A DNA stretch of 64,000 nucleotides from Priapulus caudatus (GCF_000485595.1 NW_014577311.1:123176-187175), one strand, 5' to 3'. Positions 11,790 through 24,500 are shown, counted from the stretch's first letter. Translations and numbers: made by a program. Notes: generated by a model not told the origin, from the sequence alone.

Positions 11790-13299
11790 GACAAGCCTAC
11801 ATCATGTACACACCTCAATCCTCGAATGCATGCATGCTCGCATGCACATGCATGAACACAAGTATATCACCTAAAGGCTAAACTGTTCACACCCACATAT
11901 CTCGTACACTACAGATCTCTACACAATTATACCCATACATGTAAGAACATTGAGTTCCGACTAATCTCGAACATGCTCGTAGGCTAGTCAACCCTCCTTG
12001 TTGTGGTTTCTTTATCAGTTTATTGCTTGGGGCATTCATCCTCATTGATGTCTGTACGACATGAAATACGCGTTGTGGACAAGATAAGATAGAAAAGTAT
12101 GGAAACTAGGCCAGCACATTGATGGTAAACCACACGCGTGTGACACAGTGCCCTTATACGTAGGAGGGTCGACATGGAAATAATAATACGCAGCTGCTAC
12201 CATACCTGTTCATTATAATAATAAAAAAATCATCAGCTCCCTACATTAGGTATATAAATATTTAAAACGCCATATCCTTGTTGCTCATTGCAACCAAAAC
12301 CGGATAGAAAAATGGGTACATTCCCTCAGTACTATTTATCCCAGTTCAGTGAGGAGTACTTGAAAGCAAGGTCACATAAATTTGCCTTAGATTCATTTCA
12401 ACGAAAGAATTTACTTTCACCTTGAAAGACCTTCATCCAATTCACCAGCTCTAGGTTATCGGTGAACATAACTATATTTTTTTCTGATGAACAATCTGTT
12501 CAAAGATTCTAAACCACAGATCTTGTGGGACCACTGTGGGAATATGTATCATATTCGATCAACATTATCTTACATGATTTATTTTAAGTGGTTTGTGCCA
12601 CCATGAACAGTTATCAACGTTCAGGGTTCACGTTTTGTAGATAGTCACGTTCATAGTTGTCTTTCGTTGGTTAGCTCATGTCTGTAATGTGCAGCCTACG
12701 TCGTGGCACTGGTACATGTTGGTGAGAGTGCTGGTGTTTGTCTTCAATAGCAGCTACGCCCTGAACAGTTAATATTATAATGTTCAAAGATGTAGAATGC
12801 TGGGCAAATAAGATACCCCTGGTGCGAAAGGGAAGGGAGAGGAGAGGCGAAATAGAGACTCAGTGAGGGGGTCACAGTGGGGGACAGTAAAAGAGGAGGA
12901 GTCGAGAGGGTGCAAAAACTACTTCAAATGGTAATGTAGGCCATCGTATATAAAGATGTAGAACGTGGTTTTCATTTTAAGACTCGAATCCAAGTAGCAT
13001 GACATCTTGTGAAAATGGGTCATTAGGGCTTGATCTTCGTATCTGAATACTCTCTCTGTATGATTTAAAATTTTCTCGTGTACGTTTCTGGCAAATTTTA
13101 TTGTCTGGCATGTGACTTGGTTAGATTGTTAAATCTTCTTTATTGCATCATTGAAGTTTATTTTAAACTGAAATGATTTGATATATGCTTTTCTGCACGT
13201 GTGCGCTCTGGAATGTCCGCTTGTCTGCTTCTCCGGTTGTCTGCGCGTTTCTGCTCTATGGATTTATTGACATGATGTACGGAATATCCTCCTCGTAGG
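11790..13299. other. Intergenic, no feature recognised
   Basis: No coding exon, RNA gene or clear repeat family was seen. A purine-rich stretch lies around 12820-12910. Confidence 0.4.
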
Positions 13300-13615
13300 C
13301 ATGTATGTGCGTGCGTGCGTGCGTGCGTGCGTGCGTACGCGTGTGTCATTATGCACAGAGCTGTACTCTTAGTCATAGATGTGCGCTCAGTGTTTCTGCT
13401 TGTTCCTGGAAGAGGCGCGCTCATCGCTCTCCTCACCAGAATGGTAATTGAAGCATTATTTCACTCCTAAGAAAGTATTCCATTCGACAGCTCTTCAAAG
13501 TTGGGAGTGATGATATAGCGGTCGTTGTGCTCGTTCGTGAGATTCTTTCGGTTTTCAGTTCTTACTGTGAGTGTGCATGCAGCTGCCTCCAGCCGTATAC
13601 GCTTACCCCCTTGTG

Positions 13616-13648
<33 letters not shown>

Positions 13649-14020
13649 CTCACAGCGACCGGACAGCTTTGACAGGGAGTAAGAATTGGCTGACTTACGT
13701 GTGGTGAAGAACTAGCCGTTTTGCTCAGAAGGAAATTTGTGAATAGTGGAGGTAGAAAGTAGCAGGAGATCTGATCTCGTTGTTCAGGATTCTGTGTATT
13801 GACGTGTGAGCGAAGATTTGGGAAGCCTGCGTACCAAGCCTGTGCTTTCACTTGGTGCCCAACGTGGTGTAGGTTTTAGAGCCATACCTAAGCCATGTGA
13901 GTCCGTGTTGTGTGTTTTTGCGCATGCCTGCGTGCGTGCGTGTGCATGCATGTGTGGTGTGTGCGTGCATGCGTGTGCGTGCATGCGTGTGCGTGTGCGT
14001 GTGTGTTAGTGTGTGTGTGC
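13300..14020. repeat. Cluster of GT/GCGT microsatellites
   Basis: (GTGC)n at about 13307-13337, (TG)n at 13618-13647, and a mixed GCGTGT/GCATGC run at about 13920-14022, separated by unique sequence. Open frames here (His-Thr or Cys-Val repeats) are artefacts of the repeats. Confidence 0.8.
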
Positions 14021-14764
14021 ATAATGTGTCCGTCAATTATCTGGGAACACAAATGAATGTCGCACCATCGACCTAGGCAGCGCTGACTCAGGCCGGAGAT
14101 GCGAGCCAATATAGTCTGACTCATTCCCCAGTGAGACCCCTACCAGGCACTCAAATATCCGAGTATCACATATCACGTATGTGAGGCCAGTAGCCTCCCC
14201 ACAAGCACAGAGCTTCCTTCGTAGTGTAAGTAACTATAGCGTACTTCCTTGGTCGTTAGAAAACAAACGAGGGATTCTGCTTGTACTGGTGTGTAAAATA
14301 ATGTGATCATTGGGATGAGGATGCGACTATTGTTAATTGAACATCTTCTGTATCTGGTCAACCCACCTGAATCCTCAAGACTGCATATCTGCGCACATCA
14401 CATAGGATTATGAAGGTTATACTTAGATTATAGTACTCGGAGTCGATGTTATTGTTTATATAATTAAGTTTGATGGCAGTGCACATGCCTTTATTGATGC
14501 GCTTAGCTGCATAAGCTCTGCTGATTCATTTTTTTATGCCACAGCATTTTTTAAGTATTGTTGAGTCATTGCGGAATTAATTGAAGCTGGTAAACATTGA
14601 GGTTTCGTCGTGAGTGTATGACGTATGGGCTTGTAATATCTATACACTGTTGTGTGCGATTTTGTAGTCGGTGTGTGAGGCTGTAGTGTTCAATAATTAT
14701 GTATTGTGCCGTTGCAAGGCTGCTACATGCCTGTAGTATATGTGACGTTATAGTAACATATAGT

Positions 14765-14802
14765 CAAGAGCATATAAAGAAGGCCTTCTTTATATGCTCT
14801 TG
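14765..14802. mobile_element. CARGAG-family perfect 38-bp palindrome
   Basis: CAAGAGCATATAAAGAAGG followed directly by its exact complement, with no spacer. Flanked by the perfect 7-bp direct repeat ATATAGT (14758-14764 and 14803-14809). This is the cleanest micro-copy of the family. Its arm matches the one at 20755-20791 except for one base in the first 18. Confidence 0.85.
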
Positions 14803-15811
14803 ATATAGTATAACAGCTCAAGGTTGTAAGTGTAACGATGTAAGCGCGTGCTTCTGTAGTAAGTATATGATACTGATATACGTAGGTGGAAGTAACGGAA
14901 CTGAGTGTTACTAAGTTAAATGTAATGTGTTCGGAGCGCTGTAGTGTTTGTATGAGGATGTACTAGTGAGTGAGGAATCGTTGTAGGGTGTAATTTTGCG
15001 GTAAGTGCACGATGCCGGCATAAGTGTGCGTGGTGGTCAATGGTAGAGAAACAGCCGGTTCTTAAGCGACACGCTGTCAGCTGGCCATCAATTCACGGGG
15101 ATTTCACAGTAATTGGTAGCAATTGATGGAAACGATGATTTAGCTAAAGTGCTGGAGCCTGGAATATAGTTTGCGTCGCGCGCTGGTTGGCAGCTGGCAT
15201 TTTGATGCTTGTCTGTCCGTGCCATCGCGGTGCGGGCGGCGGCTGCGGGGATCCGTGTTTGATGGAAATGCACGCCCAGTGTGAGTGGAGAGGCTAGTAA
15301 TGACGTTGTCCCGGCCGAAAATAATCATCAGCTAATTGAATTCATCGTGCAGAAGTCCCTTCCTTCATTTGTGCCCAGCCGGTGGCTACTCTGTATTGCG
15401 TCATGCTGCCATAACGCCGAATAACACAAGCCATTTAGCAAGGAATATGAGTGCAATCCATTTAGTAAGGATGTGAGTGTAATCCTCTATCACAGCGCAA
15501 TTTCCTGAAGAAGCTGTATACATACAGGTCTATATGCGCGATGCTGACCCGACCAATCGCTCAAATCAAGCAAGTTTAGTGACTGATTGGTGGTATATTG
15601 AGTGGTTGGTGGTGACGCACTTGCGTCCCGGTTGTAAAGGGTAGCAGTCAGTCCGTGGGCGCGCATCCATTGAGTGCAGGACGGGTGTTGGCGTTTGTTG
15701 GAGACGTCTGCGTGGTCTTTAGGCAACTCTAGATACACTAATGTAAGTTGTAACCCAAATGTAGTTCACCCTACTCTGTAGTCTGTTGTGTTACGTTGTT
15801 GTAGCTATTTG

Positions 15812-15990
15812 TGTCTATATTATTGTATCTATGGTGTCTATATTATTGTATCTATTGTGTCTACATTATTGTATCTATTGTGTCTACATTATTGTATCTA
15901 TTGTGTCTACATTATTGTATATATTGTGTCTACATTATTGTATCTATTGTGCCTACATTATTGTAGCTATTGTGTCTACATTATTGTATC
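15812..15990 (+). repeat. 23-bp minisatellite, about 7 copies
   Basis: Units alternate TATTATTGTATCTATTG with TGTCTACAT, spaced 23 bp (for example starts at 15842 and 15865). The period is not a multiple of three, so the open frames across it cycle through three peptides and are not genes. Confidence 0.8.
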
Positions 15991-16070
15991 AATTATAAGG
16001 CAGTTCGTGCGGATTGCTACTGCTGCGTTATATTGTTCAGCCGTTACGCGATATTGTAAATACATATGAT

Positions 16071-16673
16071 CAAGAGTAGATAATAGGGAAGGAGTGTGAC
16101 TTCAATAAACAAGGGAAATTCGTCATTTACTAGCCTTAGAATACCTACGATTTACTACGCGTAACTCAACCAACTTGAGCTTAAATCGTACACAGTACAT
16201 TCGTCTAGCATCGTGCGAAATCGTTTTCTCGTATACACCCGCAATCCGGAGATACAGGCTAAAACGTACGACACGATTTTCCATTATGTTGCCAGCAAAC
16301 TGAATGTGTAAACCGCCTAACTCGAAACAAAAGGCAGCTGTAAATAGGTCAAAGATTAGCTCTGCGAGCCACACCGCATCGCTGAGGGCGCAAGAGTCGT
16401 TAGTAGCTGCCTTTTGTTTCGAGTTATGCGATTTACACATTCAGTTTGCTGGCAACATAATAGAAAATCGTGTCGTACGTTTTAGTCTGTATCTCCGTAT
16501 TGCGGCTGTATACGAGGAAACGATTTCGCACGATGCTAGGCGAATGTACTGTGTACGATTTGAGCTCAAGTTGGTTGAGTTACGCGTAGTAAATCGTAGG
16601 TATTCTAAGGCTAGTAAATGCCGAATTTCCCTTGTTCATTGAAGTCACACTCCTTCCCTATTATCTACTCCTG
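16071..16673. mobile_element. CARGAG-family long inverted-repeat element, 603 bp
   Basis: The left end is CAAGAGTAGATAATAGGG and the right end mirrors it as CAGGAGTAGATAATAGGG. The arms are about 265 bp and highly similar. A perfect 7-bp direct repeat ATATGAT flanks it (16064-16070 and 16674-16680). Mirror-image open frames on both strands come from the arms. No transposase. Its terminal ~30 bp resemble the 770-bp element at 151-920. Confidence 0.85.
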
Positions 16674-16680
16674 ATATGAT

Positions 16681-16887
16681 CAAATATATCCTGACTATGG
16701 TCTGTAGCTCCAAGAAAATACATCAAATATATCCTGACCATGGTCTGTAACTCCAAGAAAATACATCAAATATATCCTGACCATGGTCTGTAGCTCCAAG
16801 AAAATACATCAAATATATCCTGACCATGGTGTGTAGCTCCAAGAAAATACATTAAATATATTCTGCCCTCGGTCTAGCTCCAAGAAA
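16681..16887 (+). repeat. 43-bp minisatellite, nearly 5 copies
   Basis: Units begin CAAATATATCCTGACCATGG and recur at 16681, 16724, 16767 and 16810, with a decayed fifth near 16853. The array starts at the base after the 3' target duplication of the 603-bp element. Confidence 0.85.
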
Positions 16888-18234
16888 CGGTCATATATCG
16901 AAAGACCGTTGTTTATTGACGTTGGTCTCGCAGCATGGTCGGGCTACTCCCAATCGAATCTATTTGCGTGTTGGACGCAACGATATCATGTACATGCGTT
17001 TGTATGTGTGGGTATAAGGTCCCTTCGCGTGTGTTATATGAAAACGTGACACATCGATCGGTGCCGTTGACGGCATATGCGATGTTGTTTGTGATACATT
17101 GTATAATTGCACCTGCCAAGCATCCAGCCGTGTACACCCAGCCCAGTGGAGCGTGTCCCCCGCTTTCAGTGCTAGTGTTAGTCAACAGACTCTACACTTA
17201 CCGCGCTGGCATTCAGTTTTAAACCGACGGTTGGCGGTGCACGTGGCGCCCGCTCTACCTACGCACCGGCTGCTGGCAACGCGACTATATATATATCCTG
17301 TTATTGCGCGACTCGCCTGTCACATCCTAATAGTGCGTGCCGAAGATCCTGTTATCTTCAAGTCAACACCCAAGACGAGAATTCTGTGTCATTGGGTGGA
17401 GTGAAAGCTGCAGCTGCCGTGCCTGGAGGGCGACGACGGAGTAGCAGACGCTATTATTTGCTGTGTAAATAGTACGGTGAAAGTCTGACAGCTTACCTAA
17501 GGAACGTCGTTCTGCCTAGCCCAGTAGAGCTGTGAGCGTGACACAGTTCCACTGAAGATTTTAGTGGATGTAGTTGTAGTGGTATGTTTAATCTCAGAAG
17601 TGAATAAAAACACAATCCTGTTTTATACGCTTCTGATATTATTACGGTTGCCTTGATCTATCATATCGTTCATATCAGTTGATAATGGTGCCAACTCTGA
17701 CTTCGTTTCAAAAACAAACAATCTCTCGAGCGAAGACTGTTTACATAGGATTAGGGCAGCTGAAATTAGATCCAAGGCTGGCAGGAAATGTACCACGTAG
17801 TTGTGCATGTTACACAAACCATGGCTCTACATGGCTAGTTTATTCTACAGCAACGTTGCAAGTTTGAAACTGCCAGTTTAGCTGATTGTTTGTCCGGATG
17901 ATGGGCACGTATGTATGTGTACCTGTGTACGTGCTGCAGTGTACGAATTTCTACAGCGTTAATTAGCCCAATTACAGGTAAAGATCACAGTCGTGAACGC
18001 ACACCACAGAACACAGTCGTGCTCGATTGGTTACATTGCGTATAAATGATAGCATATCTCTCGGTGGGTGCTGTCAGTAAATTAGGTAACACGTCAACAC
18101 GAATTGCTAATTGCTGTTAAAACGCCCATAACTTGCTAGTATGGTGAAGTTTATACTATTGGGACATGTAAGAATTTGCGTATGAATCGTTTTTAAGGAT
18201 GTATGCTTGCTCGAGTGAGTCCGTGTGCGCATAC
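16888..18234. other. Upstream region of the myosin gene, no feature recognised
   Basis: No coding exon with similarity to myosin or another family. A promoter and 5' UTR for the myosin are expected somewhere here, but no TATA box or distinctive motif fixes a position. Confidence 0.35.
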
Positions 18235-18241
18235 ATGTAAT

Positions 18242-18271
18242 CAGGAGTGTATCAATATTGATACACTCCTG
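18242..18271. mobile_element. CARGAG-family perfect 30-bp palindrome
   Basis: CAGGAGTGTATCAAT followed by its exact complement, flanked by the 7-bp repeat ATGTAAT (18235-18241 and 18272-18278). It is the shortest copy and lies about 330 bp upstream of the myosin start codon. Confidence 0.85.
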
Positions 18272-18599
18272 ATGTAATCATGAAGCTACTCGGAGATGGA
18301 GAAGGTATAAAAGAACAGGGAGAGGATGAACAAGAGATGAGGGGGAGATGGAAATGGGAAGGGGAGATGAACGTCATCGAACGGAGAAACAGAGATGCTG
18401 TGGGAAACCACGGCCAGAGAAAACATATATACATATATATTTTATTATGTGATGATCTATCAAAGTATAGATATCGAATAATTATATCAATATCAATAAT
18501 TGGCATAGCATCTAAATTTTGCATTGTCACTACAAATTTGTTCTTGTTTGTGATGATTCAGCTCTGACTGAGTGAGATTTCACTGCTAAGCCTGGTGTG

Positions 18600-21500
18600 A
18601 TGGAGCACGACCTTCATTTGAGAGACAGGGTAGGACTGCAGGACTTTGTCCTGCTGGAAGACTACCACGACGTCAACGCCTTCATAGAAAACCTGCGAAA
18701 GAGATTCAATGAAGACATAATATATGTGAGCACGAAATAGACAGCGATCGAAACATTCTACTTTGCTATTTCATTTTTTTTCTACTTCTCTCTCCTCTCT
18801 CCTCTCTCTCTCTCTCTCTCTCTATGTATATATATATAGCAATTTTGTTATCATATTAATATTAGCTGTGGGCATATGTAATTTTACCGTCGAAGAGTGC
18901 CGATAGATGAAAAACGATCTAGTCTAGAACACTTGAGTATCATGCGTAATGCATTCTGTCCCAGTTGACATGCCGGAGTGATATCCCGTTAAAGTGTCAG
19001 TTTAGATGTGGTTGACGTTTGTGTCTGTTCACAGACGTACATCGGTCCAGTGCTGGTGTCTGTGAACCCCTACAGGGAGCTGCCTATCTACAGCCAGGAG
19101 TATATCGAGACATACAGAGGCGAGGCATTCTATGAGCTGCCACCACACATGTAAGTCTTAACACGTAATTGCCCTATAATGTCGCCTGCAATGTAGTATG
19201 AGGAGGAAGCATCGGTAGATGCACAACTAGTGTGCTGCTCTCTCTCTGGTGCGGAAGGCAAGAAGACAGGCACAGGTAAGCAAATGGGGAAAGATACATG
19301 GGGCAGATATGCTGGTCTAGCAGCTACATAAATGTCACAGAGACACAGATGTTACAGCAAATATATGCAAACAGGATAGCAGAGGTCGAATTTGTATTCT
19401 TTATGGCAAGGCAAGTGTTGCCATTGCCTTAATAAGATATTCTATTGCACCACCGCAAGTTGGAGGGATACCAAAGGAAAAATTACCTTGAGATAAGTGT
19501 TTTCGGGGACAGTTATTAGAACTAACTTTTAACATGGAATTTGCAACATGGAAATTGCGTTTCGTAACATGGAATTTATGAGGCAGAAACGGGGGAGCGC
19601 CAGGTAAGGCAGCCACGGCAATTTATAGCCGTAGATATCTTCCAGTTTTCAGGGGAATTCATGTAAGTATGGAGAGGAACCACGGCACTTGCTATTCGGC
19701 ACTTGTCTTCATTGCCTCGCCAACATTCGAGAACTGGGTGTAGGTTCACATATTGCTGATACACATTCGTGGCAGGTAACTGCAGCAACTCAAACATAGT
19801 AGGTGATACAGCAGCGTGACAGATACAGAGGCACTGAGTGACTGACTACACATAATTACTCGAATAATGAAGTGTGAGCATATTGTCGCTGATGTAGTGC
19901 TCAGAGATCAAGAGTTGATGACAGCTCGGTGCTGATTATGCCAGAAGGCATGCGCACCTCTAGCCATAACTTAATGACCCGACAACATGTTACCCGCGAG
20001 TTGGAGTGTTCGTTAACAAGCTAATGAAGTTAGCACTCATTACTGTAAGGTGATAGAAGAAGAGTCAGGTGTCTGAAAAAAGTTTGTTGAAACTGTGGCG
20101 CACCTTTCATGAAACGAATATACGTAAATTCGTTGTGCGTTATCACAGTTGTGTAGGCGGGGGCATGTGAGTGGGGTTGTAGGTTCAGTGTGTGACAGAT
20201 ACAGCGTGTATATCTGCGGGCGATGACCCATCTAGTTCGGGTCGCGTGCTACCGTGCGGCAAGCTTTGTCGTGCCAATTTATTGTGGTGGTTGTAAAGCT
20301 GTTGCTGGAATAGTCAGCATAGCTCGAGTTTAGATTGACCACAATTGCCTAATGGAACTAGTTACGGCCCGACGACATTTGTCCATGATTATTCATTGAA
20401 ACGAAATAAACCAGTCAACTAGCATTATGGTTAGTGGTATTGTCTCTTAGTTTGTTTTTGAAGAACCACCATTTCAGAGAAAGAGGTCACTAGTGTTCCT
20501 TGCCGTACCTCGACTTAGAGTCGGTGCTGGTATAATTACAAAGGCGATGTCTTGTGGGGTGTGATGAACACATCCATGTTAGTGATTAAGCAGTGAAATA
20601 AGTTTGCTAGATGGGGAACAGATAGACAAAGAGACCAAACGTCTGTGTAGCAGCTTTTTATTTTTCACATGGTTGCGCATGGCAGAAGCTGGCACATTTG
20701 CAATAACCCCAACCTTGGGCTAGTTACTGGTACACATTACTGGTTGCATATAATCAAGAGCGTATAAAGAAGGCTTCTTAATACGCTCTTGATATAATTG
20801 TACCTTCCATGCATATACGTGGCAACGCGGCCGCAGTAGCGAGATCAAGCATGAATGAACACACGAACATCTGAATATAGGCGCAAATGTGCAGCCAGTG
20901 GCGGCGTTTACGTGTGTCTGGTAAGGGCGGGGCAGATGGATAATGAACCTAAATCTACAGTAACTGTATCTGCGTTTGCATCTGCTTTCATGCGCACCGA
21001 ATCCTGACACTCTGTACTTTCTCCTCAACTACACGCTGGTATTCCGTCTGCAATAGAACCCGTCCGTGGTGCTTGAACCCAGTAATGTCGCAGATGGTAA
21101 TCACCGTCTATTGGTAGTGTCAATAGCATGTGAAGTCATGAAAAACGCCTGAATGCTGCCATCTAGCCTGTCATGTAGTGGGCTTGGGTTGGGTTCCCTC
21201 AAAAATACAACTAATAGGTTATCAGAAAGGTCCGTCGTATTTCTAGTGTAATTCGCACATTTGTGATGTGTAACTAAGCAGTTATAGGTGCAATGGAATG
21301 TAACACAGAAGTCATAGAGTGAGTGGGGTTCAGTATGCGATCTGTATGGGTCCACTGTCATCAGCGTGCTGAAAATCCACAGAGTCGCCCGACTCAGTCG
21401 CGTAGTGTGTCCACAGAGTCGCCCGACTCAGTCGCGTAGTGTGTCCACAGAGTCGCCCGACTCAGTCGCGTAGTGTGTCCACAGAGTTGCCCGACTGAGC

Positions 21501-24500
21501 CGGCCGGCTCGATCACATGAAAAATCGCGTAGTGTGTCCAGTGAGTCGCGGTCGATTTTCGAGTCGGCCGGCCGGCCGAGTCGCCCGATTCAAACACGTT
21601 TGATAATTATTTGAGCCGGCCGGATGCAATCACCTAGTGTGCAATCAGCCAATCAGCGTGCTGAAAATCCACAGAGTCACCCGACTCAGTCGCGTAGTGT
21701 GTCCACAGAGTCGCCCGACTGAGCCGGCCGGCTCGATCGCATGAAAAATCGCGTAGTGTGTCCACAGAGTCGCCCGACTGAGCCGGCCGGCTCGATCGCA
21801 TGAAAAATCGCGTAGTGTGTCCACAGCTTAAGCGATGCTCATGGTCATATCGCATCAGTGCATATAACCTGTGCCGTTGCATTCATACGCGCGCGTGTCG
21901 AACCGGTTTCGATTTCATTTCCTTGTTTTAGTTAACAAGCGGGCAGGGTAATATACGAGGGAGTGTGATTACAGATTACCCACCCCCCCCCTTTTATCCG
22001 TGATCAGTGGGTGCGACACGAACGTTACGGCATAGTGAGCAGCTTACCGACATTTTGTGTCGATACTGTTCGACTGTTTCAGTCGGTGTTGGCCAGTTTT
22101 TAAAGACACGTGGTATAGTCGGAGCCAACAATTATTACGTACCAGTTATTTCAGATGCGACCATGGGTAAAATGATAGTTGGTTACAGGGGCGGCGCCAT
22201 GGTTTTCAAAGTGGGGGGGCCCAATTGAGAGAATGAAGCGACCATGCCGGGGGGCTGAGTTATTCAAGCGTAGGGGAGCCAGGCGACCAAGCGGTTGTGT
22301 GGGGGGTGGGGGGAGCTTTTTTCAATTTTGCTACTGAAAATGGAAGCGATCTGGGCGTGCACATGGATAGCTGGGCTGAAAATATTCAAATTTTTAAATG
22401 GAAGAAAAACGGAAATAACACCTTTTCAAGTACATGTCTATGCTGCATGTCAACTATAGTGAAGTATATATAATTTGCCATCTCAATATGAATACATTTT
22501 CAGGGCGTACAGGAAATTTCCATTTTCTTCAACCTGGTAATAGAAAAAATAACATTGCTGGAATGATATTTAAACACTTATAAACATCACTCGACTAGCT
22601 TTTATCTTTAGTTTAATCTTCATGTTGCTGACAACAGTTTTGCTTAAAAACCCAAGCTGCTAGGATATTACATAAAGAATACAGCAACTATTTATTAATT
22701 AAAAGACTAAGAAACTAAACTGCTAAACTAAACTAAAACAATAAAAGGAACTATATAAAAATATATACATAAAACTAACGCTCATAGGGTCTATGTACCC
22801 CAGGTTACTGCGGACGTACCCTCGGTACGGTCCGGTATACGGCTCTGCGTTATCAGCGTGGCGTTAGGCTCTGCGTGCTGCGCGTACTTAAAGGGAAGAG
22901 TTTACTCTAGGTTCTAGGGTTATTTTCAGCTAATGCAGGTTATAATTACGCTACATAAAAAGTTTCATGGTTCAATCACCATTAGAAATATTTTTAAAAA
23001 ATGTTTAAAACTAACGACTACAGTTTGATTACAGCGACGGTGGCGCCACTCAAAGCGCACGATCTGGTAAGTTGCGGCAAAACCATTTCCAGCCAAGGGC
23101 TACAGACGAGGGTGTTTCTTATTTATTCATTTAAAAGCAAAAGGATTGTAATCTCTTATAAACGACATATAGTTTTCAGTTATAATATGGATAAATTTGC
23201 CCTAAATGAATATCGTTCAGTTAAATAGCATTTAGGTATTAAATATAATTGCCACTTTTGTGATTAGCCCTCGGTCCTGTAACGTGCAAAATAAATTGTC
23301 AAATACGCAACTTTTTCGGGGTGGCAGCACGGTCGCGGGTGTCATGGCGCCGTTCAAATTTCGTAGCGTTGATGTGTAATTAATTATAACATTTAAATTA
23401 GGTATCTGGTAACAATACGTGTGGGTATAGACGATTTGTTATACAGTAAGTACAGTTGTATGCAGTAAAATCCTAGAGGCTACTGTCCCTTTAAGCTGTG
23501 CGTACGCGTGCGTAGTGCAGTATAAGTACAATGTGTGCATATGCAGGCCCGTAGCAAGCATTATATTGGGGGGGAGGGGTTCGTTTTTCAATGTTGGTAA
23601 TTTGCTCGGCAGGGCCGTGTGCAGGATTTGTACCAGGGGTGGGTCTAACCGTAACCCAAAGTTGCGAGCACGCGAAGGGGGGGGTCTGGGGAAATTTTTT
23701 CAAATTAGACCCCCCCAGATGCGTTTTCTGCGCGAGCAAGGGGGGGTCCGGACTCCCTGGACACCCCCTGTACACGCCCCTGCTCGGGTGCGAAGCGACC
23801 AGGCGAGGGAGCCAAGCGACCGAGCGGAGGGAGGGTGTTGGAAGTGGGTGTTCACTGTTCACCCTCCCGCACGATGGAGATTTTGCAATTATTACATTAA
23901 AATGGAGCGACCTGAAGTGAAATTCTTGCAAATTTTCCCAAATTATTATTTTTGGCTTGGGGGGAGGGGGGTTCGTTCGAATCCCCCGAACTCGCCCTGA
24001 CTACGGGCCTGCATATGCAAGTACGGTAAGCCCGGCGCACACGTGAGTTATTTTACTCAAGTAAAATGACGCATGAGTCATTTTACTCACGTGTGCGGCG
24101 GATTTTCGTTGAGTAATTTGACATATGAGTCATTTTACTCACGTGTGCGGCGGATTTTCGTTGAGTAATTTGACGCACGCCTCATTTTACTCACGTTTGC
24201 GGCGGATTTTCGTTGAGTAGTTTGACTCATGCGTCATTTTACTTGAGTAAAATAACTCACGTGTGCGCCGGGCTGTACTGATATTCGACCCTCGATCGAG
24301 CCTCCGAAGCACAGGATCAGGCCCCGAAGTCCGCACGGTATTGGGGTAAATACGGCGCTGTGCATGTCTGTTTGCTATAGAGTAAGGCTAGAGGGACTTC
24401 GTCAAACTTTGTAATTTTCCAGTAGGCAGATGAAAATGTGGATAAACACTCTCTTTCGCTCTTTCCCCTCTTCCTCTCCTCCTTATTCCCTCTTTCTTTT

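Noticed and set aside
15788-16069. Hydrophobic repeat protein
   Set aside because: Product of a 23-bp minisatellite cycling through three frames.
16123-16642. Similar ~105-residue proteins on opposite strands
   Set aside because: They are mirror images from the two arms of one inverted-repeat element, not a duplicated gene.
23515-24000. 161-codon open frame with Gly/Arg-rich product
   Set aside because: It crosses the ends of two nested non-coding elements and G runs; no family similarity.
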